From: Bacteroidia bacterium
Lineage (GTDB): Bacteria > Bacteroidota > Bacteroidia > Flavobacteriales > Flavobacteriaceae
Length of the DNA: 5,504 nucleotides
Reading direction: 5' to 3'
Assembly: GCA_018679315.1 (NCBI GenBank)
Contig: JAHHLF010000052.1
Coordinates: 1 to 5,504, forward strand
The translations under genes and the position numbers were made by a program. Numbering within the stretch: the stretch's first letter is position 1; every line of letters begins with the position of its first letter. Below the pieces are notes generated by a model, which was given only the letters and a program-made list of their open reading frames with translations, searched no databases and was not told where the DNA came from. Positions 1 to 5,504 of the stretch are shown here, piece by piece.

Positions 1-1338
1 TTTGGCCTGCTCCTGCCTGTTCTTACTGCTTATCTGGGCTAGGGTATTAAAGAGTACTTCTTCAGAAACACCCATGATCCGGGCACATTCCTGTATATAG
101 ATCTCTTTTTTTATCCGATCGGGAATGCGCGCAATGCTACCAACAATATCGCGAACGGTATTAGCTCGTTTTATGGGGTCCGAACCCCCTTCGGCCATCA
201 ATAAGGATGTCTTGAACTGGATAAAATCTTTTGCGTTTTCCTCCAGGTATAGATGCACTTCCTCCAGGCTATTTGCCCGTGCAAAACTATCCGGATCCTC
301 GCCTTCCGGGAAGGCACAAACCTTCACATTCATTCCCTGTTCAAGGATCAGGTCTATTCCCCTGAGCGAAGCTCGCAAACCAGCAGCGTCTCCATCAAAA
401 AGAACGGTAACCTGAGTGGTGAGCCTTCGAATGAGTCGTATCTGCTCCGGAGTGAGCGCCGTTCCACTGGAAGCCACTACATTCTCAATGCCCAGTTGAT
501 GCATTTGGATCACATCCGTATACCCTTCAACCAGATAGCAGTTATCCTCTTTGGCAATAGCCTGTTTTGCATGATAGATCCCATAAAGCACCTTGCTCTT
601 ATAGTAAATAAGACTTTCAGGCGAATTCATGTATTTCGCCGCCTTCTTATCCTTGCCCAGGATACGTCCGCCAAATCCCAAAACTCTACCACTCATTGAG
701 TGGATAGGAAACATGACACGCCCTTTAAAGCGATCGAAGGTTTTGCCTTCCTGGTTTGCTGTTTTTTCGCGATGGATACTTAAACCAGTTTTTACTAATA
801 CTTCCCGGGTATAGCCATCTTTCAGGGCACGTGTAGTGAAGGCTTCCCATTCATCCAAACTGTATCCCAGGGAAAACTTTTTTATCGTCTCCGGTGTAAA
901 GCCTCGTTCCTTAAAATAAGTGAGACCTATGGCCTTTCCCTGATCACTTTCCCATAAATTTTCTTCGAATATCTGCTCGGCATACGTACTGGCGATAAAA
1001 AGGCTTTCTCTCTCATCCGCGAGTTCCTTCTGTTCATCTGTCTGTACGGTTTCCTCTATCTCAATACCGTATTTCCTGGCCAGATACCGAATTGCCTCGG
1101 GATATGAGAAATGCTCATGCTCCATCAGGAATGCAACGACATTGCCCCCTTTTCCCGAGCTAAAATCCTTCCAAATCTGTTTAACTGGGGATACCATAAA
1201 ACTCGGCGTGCGCTCATCCGTAAACGGACTCAGGGCCTTGAAGTTTGATCCTGACTTTTTTAGCTGTACAAAATCTCCTATCACCTCCTCAATGCGGGCG
1301 GTTTCATATACCTGGTCTATGGTGGATTTAGCTATCAA
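1..1338 (-). CDS. dnaG: DNA primase DnaG, N-terminal 446 residues (3' end outside window)
   Basis: DnaG synthesises the short RNA primers that start leading- and lagging-strand DNA synthesis, recruited by the replicative helicase. The frame is open over all 446 codons and continues past the window edge; family members are usually about 600-660 residues, so the C-terminal helicase-binding part is missing here. Domains seen: a CHC2-type zinc-finger-like region (about residues 30-66), the catalytic core with the basic segment FDRFKGRVMFPI (201-212), and a TOPRIM fold with EGYTD (271-275) and the metal-binding DGD (315-317), followed by EDPD (347-350). The catalytic acidic residues are all present. 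The zinc ligands are not: the positions expected to be Cys, His, Cys, Cys are S37, T40, D58 and S61. The start is TTG at 1338-1336, because TGA lies two codons upstream and the N-terminus (MIAKSTIDQVYETARIEEV) fits the family. It lies 72 bases after the polyprenyl synthase gene. Confidence 0.96.
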   Translation of the reverse strand, partial: MIAKSTIDQVYETARIEEVIGDFVQLKKSGSNFKALSPFTDERTPSFMVSPVKQIWKDFSSGKGGNVVAFLMEHEHFSYPEAIRYLARKYGIEIEETVQTDEQKELADERESLFIASTYAEQIFEENLWESDQGKAIGLTYFKERGFTPETIKKFSLGYSLDEWEAFTTRALKDGYTREVLVKTGLSIHREKTANQEGKTFDRFKGRVMFPIHSMSGRVLGFGGRILGKDKKAAKYMNSPESLIYYKSKVLYGIYHAKQAIAKEDNCYLVEGYTDVIQMHQLGIENVVASSGTALTPEQIRLIRRLTTQVTVLFDGDAAGLRASLRGIDLILEQGMNVKVCAFPEGEDPDSFARANSLEEVHLYLEENAKDFIQFKTSLLMAEGGSDPIKRANTVRDIVGSIARIPDRIKKEIYIQECARIMGVSEEVLFNTLAQISSKNRQEQAK

Positions 1339-1358
1339 TTTTCAAATAATGGTAGGGG

Positions 1359-1366
1359 TAAAAATA
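1359..1366 (-). promoter_or_regulatory. Possible -7 box for dnaG
   Basis: On the minus strand this reads TATTTTTA, seven of eight positions of the Bacteroidota -7 consensus TAnnTTTG, ending 20 bases before the TTG start codon. I see no convincing TTG/TTTG -33 partner at the usual distance. A competing reading is ATTATTTG a little nearer the gene, preceded by TTTG 17 bases upstream, but that would place the transcript start almost on the start codon. No terminator hairpin is visible in this gap, so read-through from the polyprenyl synthase gene is equally possible. Confidence 0.2.
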
Positions 1367-1410
1367 GCAAATTTAAAAGGCCCGGCATATGAGTGTGAAT
1401 AACTTCCACC

Positions 1411-2388
1411 TTACTTTTTCCGTTCGACTACATAAATGACCATTTCCCTCAGCGAAGCCTTATAGGGTGAGTCGGGATATTGATCCAAAACCTGCAGCGC
1501 TTTCTCCTTGAATTGGTGCATTTTGGTTTGGGCATAAGCCAGCCCTCCCTTTTCCTGAACAAATTGGATCACTTCTTTTACCCTGGCTTTATCCCGGTGA
1601 TGTACTTTCACGGATCTGATCAGCCATTTCTTTTCTTTCTCGCTGCAATGATTTAATGCATAGATCAAGGGGAGTGTAAGTTTTTGCTCTCTGATATCAA
1701 TACCTGTCGGCTTCCCGATCTTATCATCTGTATAGTCAAACAGATCATCTTTGATCTGAAAAGCCATACCACAATATTCTCCGAATTTTTTAAATGCTTC
1801 TACATCATCACTTCCAGGCTTTACGGAACAGGCACCAAGCCCGCAGCATGCAGCGATCAGGGTAGCCGTTTTCTGCCTGATGATCTCATAGTATACCTCT
1901 TCTGACACATCTAAATTCCTGGCCTTTTCCAACTGCAATAGTTCCCCCTCACTCATCTCTCTAACTGCAGCGGAAATTATTTTAAGCAAATCAAAATCAC
2001 CATGGTCAATAGACAAAAGCATGCCTTTAGACAAAAGATAGTCGCCAACCAGCACAGCGATCTTATTTTTCCAAAGTGCATTAATAGAAAAGAATCCCCG
2101 GCGTTTATGGCTGTCATCTACGACATCGTCATGTACAAGGGTAGCCGTGTGGATCAATTCAATGACAGAAGCCCCTCGATACGTTCGTTCGTTTACTTCA
2201 CCGTTATTCAACAACTTAGCTGTTAGAAAAACAAACATAGGTCGCATTTGCTTTCCTTTCCTGTTGACGATATAATGTGTGATACGATTGAACAAAGCCA
2301 CCTTAGATGTCATAGCCTCATAGAACTTTTTCTCAAAAAGTTCCATTTCCTGTTCAATAGGTTCTCGTATTTTGGAAACTACTTTCAT
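1411..2388 (-). CDS. ispB: IspB-like trans-polyprenyl diphosphate synthase
   Basis: A soluble all-alpha prenyltransferase that extends an allylic diphosphate with isopentenyl diphosphate to a long all-trans chain, most likely the menaquinone side chain. At 325 residues it has normal family length. Visible motifs: GKQMRP (45-50), the first aspartate-rich motif DDVVD (87-91) followed by R96 R97, the lysine-threonine pair K173 T174, the second aspartate-rich motif DDLFD (214-218), and GKPTGID (225-231). The residues before the first aspartate motif (HTATLVH, 80-86) are small, with no bulky aromatic at the fourth or fifth position before it; in this family that goes with long products rather than farnesyl or geranylgeranyl diphosphate. 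Chain length cannot be read exactly: Flavobacteriia mostly use MK-6, which would imply a C30 product, while the E. coli IspB makes C40. The gene symbol is by similarity. ATG start agrees with the conserved N-terminus. Confidence 0.93.
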   Translation of the reverse strand: MKVVSKIREPIEQEMELFEKKFYEAMTSKVALFNRITHYIVNRKGKQMRPMFVFLTAKLLNNGEVNERTYRGASVIELIHTATLVHDDVVDDSHKRRGFFSINALWKNKIAVLVGDYLLSKGMLLSIDHGDFDLLKIISAAVREMSEGELLQLEKARNLDVSEEVYYEIIRQKTATLIAACCGLGACSVKPGSDDVEAFKKFGEYCGMAFQIKDDLFDYTDDKIGKPTGIDIREQKLTLPLIYALNHCSEKEKKWLIRSVKVHHRDKARVKEVIQFVQEKGGLAYAQTKMHQFKEKALQVLDQYPDSPYKASLREMVIYVVERKK

Positions 2389-2422
2389 CGTCAGGGTGAT
2401 TATCGGATCAAGTAAAAATAAC

Positions 2423-2430
2423 CAAAAATA
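2423..2430 (-). promoter_or_regulatory. Putative -7 promoter box for the polyprenyl synthase gene
   Basis: The minus strand reads TATTTTTG, a perfect match to the Bacteroidota -7 element TAnnTTTG, ending 34 bases before the ATG at 2388. It coincides with the T-rich tail of the terminator after rlmN. No TTG/TTTG lies at the expected -33 distance, because that stretch is the G-rich terminator arm, and T-rich DNA matches this consensus easily, so the call is tentative. Confidence 0.3.
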
Positions 2431-2454
2431 AAGGGGCCTGAAAGAATGCCCCCC
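2424..2454 (-). terminator. Intrinsic terminator after rlmN
   Basis: Eight bases after the rlmN stop the minus strand forms GGGGGGC (2454-2448), a 10-base loop, then GCCCCTT (2437-2431): five Watson-Crick pairs plus two G-U pairs. It runs directly into TATTTTT. The stem is short but GC-rich, and the T-tract is on the minus-strand side only, so it would end transcripts coming from rlmN. Confidence 0.65.
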
Positions 2455-2462
2455 ATTTGAAA

Positions 2463-3515
2463 TTATTGCTGTTCTTCCTTATTGGCCAACTGGCCGCAGG
2501 CGGCATCTATATCGCTGCCTCGTGAACGACGCACCGTAACCGTGATGCCTGCTTTTTTCAAACATCGTGTATAACGCTCCAATACCTCCTTTGACGCCTG
2601 GGTAAATCGTTCATCGCCGATGGTATTATACGTTATCAGGTTCACTTTCGATGGGATATGACGACAAAAGCGTATCAAGGCATCTATATCTTCCTGCCGG
2701 TCATTAATATCTTTCCAGACACAATATTCAAAAGTGACTTTGCGGCCTGTTTTATCATACCAATACTCCAGGCTTTTTCTCAGTTCTTCAAGCCCGAATT
2801 GCTCATTAAAAGGCATAATGCCCGTGCGCGTTTCCTCAATGGCAGAGTGCAATGAGACCGCCAGGTTAAATTTAACCTGATCGTCGGCCATTTTACGGAT
2901 TAGCTTGGGGATGCCGGAAGTGGACAAGGTAATCCTTTTAGATGCCATGCCCAGGCCCTCTGGAGATGTGATTTTTTGTATCGCTCCCAGCACATTGTTA
3001 TAATTCATCAGGGGTTCGCCCATCCCCATAAAAACAATATTGGAAAGCGGCCTGTTATAATAGAGCTTGCTTTGCTGATCGATGGCAACCACCTGATCGT
3101 AGATCTCATCCGGATTTAAGTTCCGCATTCTTTTCAGGCGCGCTGTTGCACAGAATAGACAGTCTAAACTACAGCCTACCTGGCTTGAAACACATGCCGT
3201 AGTGCGATCTTCAGTGGGGATCAAAACAGATTCTACGATCATGCCGTCGTGCAGCTTAACCGCATTTTTTATAGTGCCGTCTGCACTTCTTTGCATCCGG
3301 TCTACTTCAATATGGTTGATCACAAAGTGATCTTCCAACAGCGCCCGGGTGTCTTTTGACAAGTTAGTCATGGAATTGAAATCGTGTGCCGACTTCTGCC
3401 AGAGCCATTCATAGACCTGGTTCCCACGAAAGGCCTGTTCCCCTCTACCGACAAAAAAATCTCGGAGTTCCTCTTTGGAAAGTGCCCGTATGTCCTTTTT
3501 CTTGATAACCGACAT
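2463..3515 (-). CDS. rlmN: RlmN, dual-specificity 23S rRNA A2503 / tRNA A37 C2-methyltransferase
   Basis: A radical SAM enzyme of the cytoplasm that puts a methyl group on C2 of adenosine 2503 in 23S rRNA, at the peptidyl transferase centre, and in known members also on A37 of a subset of tRNAs. Its 350 residues are within the family's usual range. The [4Fe-4S] motif CxxxCxxC is C115, C119, C122. The two cysteines of the ping-pong methyl transfer are also present: C108 in ACVSSQVGC, seven residues before the cluster as in E. coli C118, and C340 in DIDAACGQLA, equivalent to E. coli C355. GMGEPLMNY (164-172) is the SAM-binding GGEP-like motif, and RRSRGSDID (about 329-337) is conserved. Presence of C340 and the overall sequence fit RlmN; a Cfr-type resistance methylase (C8 of A2503) is unlikely given the housekeeping context and flavobacterial RlmN resemblance. 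Starts with ATG 72 bases after queA, just beyond a terminator. Confidence 0.96.
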   Translation of the reverse strand: MSVIKKKDIRALSKEELRDFFVGRGEQAFRGNQVYEWLWQKSAHDFNSMTNLSKDTRALLEDHFVINHIEVDRMQRSADGTIKNAVKLHDGMIVESVLIPTEDRTTACVSSQVGCSLDCLFCATARLKRMRNLNPDEIYDQVVAIDQQSKLYYNRPLSNIVFMGMGEPLMNYNNVLGAIQKITSPEGLGMASKRITLSTSGIPKLIRKMADDQVKFNLAVSLHSAIEETRTGIMPFNEQFGLEELRKSLEYWYDKTGRKVTFEYCVWKDINDRQEDIDALIRFCRHIPSKVNLITYNTIGDERFTQASKEVLERYTRCLKKAGITVTVRRSRGSDIDAACGQLANKEEQQ

Positions 3516-3526
3516 GGCTGGAAGAT

Positions 3527-3564
3527 AAAAAATCCTGCATCATTCCACACGGATCATGCAGGAT
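3527..3564 (-). terminator. Strong intrinsic terminator after queA
   Basis: On the minus strand a perfect 9-bp stem, ATCCTGCAT (3564-3556) with ATGCAGGAT (3540-3532), closes a 15-base loop and is followed at once by a T-run (six T including the last stem base, 3532-3527). The loop can form a further TCC/GGA mini-stem. There is no T-run on the plus-strand side, so it is directional. It starts about 23 bases after the queA stop and its T-run ends 11 bases before the rlmN start codon. Confidence 0.85.
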
Positions 3565-3587
3565 CTTAAATATATTGTTAGTACTGC

Positions 3588-4637
3588 TTAGATGATAAGC
3601 ATGGCATCTCCATAAGAATAGAACCTATAGCCCTCCAGGATAGCTTCCTTATAAGCTCTTTTAGATAGTTCATGTCCCATAAATGCCGATACCATCATTA
3701 ATAGCGTTGATTTAGGCAAATGGAAATTTGTAACCATGGCATTAGCTATGCTGAATTCATAAGGCGGAAAGATGAATTTATTTGTCCAGCCATCAAATGT
3801 GTTCAACATATGTTCTGAAGAAACTGCGCTTTCTAAGCCGCGCATGGCCGTTGTCCCTACCGCGCAAATCCTTCTTTTATTATTTTTCGCACGATTAACG
3901 ATCTCTGTTGCCTTTTCATCTATCACCAATTCCTCGCTGTCCATCTTATGTTTAGACAAGTCTTCTACTTCCACTGGGTTAAAAGTTCCCAAGCCTACAT
4001 GCAAAGTAAGCTCTGCATATTCTATTCCTTTGATCTCCAGTTTTTTAAGCAAATGCTTTGAGAAATGCAATCCTGCTGTTGGCGCTGCTACAGCCCCCTC
4101 GTGCTTTGCGTAGATCGTTTGATAGCGTTCCTCATCTGATGGTTCTACATCGCGTTTGATGTATTTGGGTAAAGGTGTTTCTCCCAATTCCCTCAACTTT
4201 CTACGGAAATCTATATAGGATCCATCATAAAGAAAGCGAAGCGTTCTTCCTCTGGAAGTCGTATTATCAATAACCTCTGCAACAAGACTCTCATCTTCTC
4301 CAAAATACAGCTTGTTACCAATTCTGATCTTCCGTGCAGGATCGACCAGAACGTCCCAGAGTCGCTGCTCCTCATTCAGTTCGCGCAGGAGGAATACTTC
4401 GATGCGCGCGCCGGTCTTTTCTTTATTTCCGTAAAGACGGGCAGGGAATACCTTGGTATTGTTTAAAACCATGACATCTCCTTCCTCAAAATAGTCGATG
4501 AGATCTTTAAACAATTTATGTTCGATCTTTCCGGTATCCTTATGGACAACCATCAATTTAGATTCATCCCTATTTTCAGCAGGATACTCAGCCAGGAGGT
4601 CGCTGGGTAATTCAAAATTAAAGTGTGATAATTTCAT
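3588..4637 (-). CDS. queA: QueA, SAM:tRNA ribosyltransferase-isomerase (queuosine synthesis)
   Basis: QueA transfers and isomerises the ribosyl part of S-adenosylmethionine onto 7-aminomethyl-7-deazaguanine (preQ1) at tRNA position 34, giving epoxyqueuosine in tRNAs with GUN anticodons. The chosen product has 349 residues, normal for the family. Conserved blocks: LNNTKVFPARL (58-68), AAPTAGLHF (184-192), LHVGLGTFNPVE (212-223), VGTTAMRGLES (260-270) and TNFHLPKSTLLMMVSAFMG (303-321). The start is the ATG at 4637-4635, giving MKLSHFNFELP as in related Bacteroidota; the frame stays open to a TTG at 4697, but the extra 20 residues are not family-like and that TTG falls in the -33 element of the promoter. 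The gene has its own likely promoter upstream and a strong terminator downstream, so it looks like a single-gene unit. No other queuosine genes lie in the window. Confidence 0.96.
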   Translation of the reverse strand: MKLSHFNFELPSDLLAEYPAENRDESKLMVVHKDTGKIEHKLFKDLIDYFEEGDVMVLNNTKVFPARLYGNKEKTGARIEVFLLRELNEEQRLWDVLVDPARKIRIGNKLYFGEDESLVAEVIDNTTSRGRTLRFLYDGSYIDFRRKLRELGETPLPKYIKRDVEPSDEERYQTIYAKHEGAVAAPTAGLHFSKHLLKKLEIKGIEYAELTLHVGLGTFNPVEVEDLSKHKMDSEELVIDEKATEIVNRAKNNKRRICAVGTTAMRGLESAVSSEHMLNTFDGWTNKFIFPPYEFSIANAMVTNFHLPKSTLLMMVSAFMGHELSKRAYKEAILEGYRFYSYGDAMLII

Positions 4638-4656
4638 GTATTGCAGGCCTAATTTT

Positions 4657-4694
4657 ACAAGGCAGCAAATATACAACCTCGAGAGAGGCCTTGT
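4657..4694. repeat. Inverted repeat bracketing the queA -7 box
   Basis: ACAAGGC (plus strand 4657-4663) and GCCTTGT (4688-4694) are perfect 7-bp inverted arms separated by 24 bases that contain the -7 box. Inside the spacer, CCTC (4677-4680) and GAGG (4685-4688) with outer ACAA/TTGT form an alternative bulged hairpin. The placement would suit an operator, but repeats of this size arise by chance and no known regulator motif is recognised. Confidence 0.3.
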
Positions 4695-4697
4695 CAA
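4666..4697 (-). promoter_or_regulatory. Bacteroidota-type promoter for queA
   Basis: The minus strand carries TTG (4697-4695), a 21-base spacer, then TATATTTG (4673-4666), a perfect match to the -7 consensus TAnnTTTG. A transcript start would be expected near 4660, leaving a leader of roughly 20-25 bases before the ATG, too short for a preQ1 riboswitch followed by an expression platform. A 7-bp inverted repeat brackets the -7 box (separate entry). Confidence 0.5.
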
Positions 4698-4727
4698 GCA
4701 AAATGAGATAAAATTACACCGAGGGTA

Positions 4728-5504
4728 TCAGAAACTAAAACCTAGCTTTTCCAGGTCTTTCCAAAAAGCAGGGTAGGATTTAGATACCACCCCTGCGTCT
4801 TCTATCCGTATGGGAAATCGTATTGCCAGGGGCGCAAAGGCCATCGCCATACGATGGTCGTGATACGTAGCTATGGAAACTTCTCCTCCGTGATGCTTTG
4901 AAGGTTGCAAATTCAACGCATCCTCAGTGATTGAAATTGCTGCGCCCAATTTTCCCAATTCTACCCTCAGGGCTTCCAATCGGTCTGTTTCTTTTATGCG
5001 GAGTGTATGGAGTCCGGTTAATTCACAGCCCATTCCAAGGCCAAAACAACTCACGGCAATCGTTTGTGCCAGGTCTGGTGTATCCCTCAAATCTAATTTC
5101 AATACGGGCGGTAAAGCACCTTCCTGTTTTGTGAGTTGGATAGATCCCTTTCCAAACGCTGTTTGCACACCCATGGCTTCATAAATTGAAGCCACGGCCC
5201 TATCGCCTTGCAAGCTGTCTTCACGATAAGAAGCCAACGTAAGCGAGCTTCCGGGTTCACTAAGCGCTACAATACTATAAAAGTAAGAAGCTGAACTCCA
5301 ATCCGATTCAACGGCCATCTCTACTGGATGCACTTCCTGAACAGCTTCGATCCTTATTTCATTTCCTTCAAAAGAATAGGGAATGCTAAGTCTCGACAAA
5401 AGCTGCAATGTCATTTCAATATATGGCCTGGAAGTGATCTCTCCGGTCAAGGTCAACACCAGCCCGTTCGGGAGCGAAGGCGCGATCAAGATCAGGGCAC
5501 TGAT
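4728..5504 (-). CDS. aroA: AroA, 3-phosphoshikimate 1-carboxyvinyltransferase (EPSP synthase), C-terminal 258 residues
   Basis: EPSP synthase joins phosphoenolpyruvate to shikimate-3-phosphate, the sixth step of the shikimate pathway, feeding chorismate for aromatic amino acids and menaquinone. The frame is open to the window edge (reading ISALILIAPSLPNG at the left end of the fragment), so the N-terminal part, about 150-170 residues by comparison with usual family length, is missing. Visible in the 258-residue fragment: ESDWSSASYF (66-75), DTPDLAQT with the catalytic Asp (D144), RIKETDRLEAL with the conserved Glu (E172), YHDHRMAMAF (D216, R218) and SKSYPAFW near the C-terminus (K242), matching E. 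coli D313, E341, R386 and K411. All expected active-site residues of this half are present. I cannot classify glyphosate sensitivity because the relevant N-terminal glycine region is absent. An internal TTG at 5489 is not the start. The queA gene follows after 90 bases. Confidence 0.95.
   Translation of the reverse strand: MSALILIAPSLPNGLVLTLTGEITSRPYIEMTLQLLSRLSIPYSFEGNEIRIEAVQEVHPVEMAVESDWSSASYFYSIVALSEPGSSLTLASYREDSLQGDRAVASIYEAMGVQTAFGKGSIQLTKQEGALPPVLKLDLRDTPDLAQTIAVSCFGLGMGCELTGLHTLRIKETDRLEALRVELGKLGAAISITEDALNLQPSKHHGGEVSIATYHDHRMAMAFAPLAIRFPIRIEDAGVVSKSYPAFWKDLEKLGFSF

Noticed and set aside
125..1402. Several plus-strand open frames (e.g. 125-415, 253-699, 629-814, 1142-1402)
   Set aside because: They lie antisense to dnaG, which is continuous and fully conserved over this stretch; the translations show no family motifs.
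2463..3515. Cfr-type antibiotic-resistance methylase instead of RlmN
   Set aside because: Both are radical SAM A2503 methylases with the same cysteines, but the sequence resembles flavobacterial RlmN throughout and the context is chromosomal housekeeping with no mobile elements.
4638..4665. preQ1 riboswitch in the queA leader
   Set aside because: The predicted leader is only about 20-25 bases and shows neither the stem-loop nor the A-rich tail of preQ1 aptamers.
4638..4697. Upstream extension of queA to a TTG at 4697
   Set aside because: The added residues are not family-like and the TTG belongs to the promoter; the ATG at 4637 gives the conserved N-terminus.
4707..4728. Possible terminator after aroA (ATACC/GGTGT stem with a T-containing tail)
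   Set aside because: Only five pairs including a G-U, a three-base loop, overlap with the stop codon, and a tail interrupted by other bases; too weak to call.
1684..5184. Other plus-strand open frames (1684-1905, 2002-2226, 2658-2855, 3384-3569, 3772-4113, 4498-4776, 4927-5184) and the minus-strand frame 3368-3550
   Set aside because: All are alternate-frame shadows of the polyprenyl synthase, rlmN, queA or aroA genes, without start context or recognisable protein features.
5487..5489. TTG as the aroA start codon
   Set aside because: The conserved EPSP synthase sequence continues in frame upstream to the window edge, so this is an internal leucine.
1..5504. A new defence, mobile or biosynthetic system; CRISPR arrays; tRNA or rRNA genes; insertion sequences
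   Set aside because: All five genes are recognised housekeeping families with intact motifs; gaps are 90 bases or less; no tandem or regularly spaced repeats, transposase frames or tRNA-like cloverleaf sequences were seen.

Overview
The window is ordinary chromosomal housekeeping DNA from a member of the Bacteroidota, most likely class Flavobacteriia. The evidence is the strong resemblance, from memory, of all five proteins to flavobacterial homologues; start regions without clear Shine-Dalgarno sequences; and -7 boxes of the Bacteroidota type (TAnnTTTG). The G+C content is moderate by eye. I cannot place it to genus.

All five genes lie on the minus strand. In the direction of transcription (high to low coordinates) they are: aroA (5'-truncated by the window edge, 4728-5504), queA (3588-4637), rlmN (2463-3515), an IspB-like polyprenyl diphosphate synthase (1411-2388) and dnaG (3'-truncated, 1-1338). 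I read dnaG codon by codon and it is one open, unbroken frame of 446 codons. The gaps between genes are short and similar (72-90 bases). They hold a strong intrinsic terminator after queA, a second after rlmN, a good Bacteroidota-type promoter before queA and weaker -7 matches before the polyprenyl synthase and dnaG. The genes are therefore collinear but look like several transcription units rather than one tight operon.

Functionally this is a mixed neighbourhood. AroA makes EPSP, the precursor of chorismate and so of aromatic amino acids and menaquinone. The polyprenyl synthase makes the isoprenoid chain, probably the menaquinone side chain, so these two could feed the same product. QueA and RlmN modify RNA that takes part in translation: the queuosine base of tRNA, and A2503 of 23S rRNA plus A37 of some tRNAs. 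DnaG is the replication primase.

I found no new multi-gene system, mobile element, CRISPR array or RNA gene. The most notable point is that the DnaG N-terminal zinc-finger fold is recognisable but all four zinc ligands are replaced, and the first 266 residues contain no cysteine. Its start codon must also be TTG, because a TGA stop lies two codons upstream. The remaining points are regulatory: the placement of the terminators relative to the next gene, and an inverted repeat around the queA promoter.
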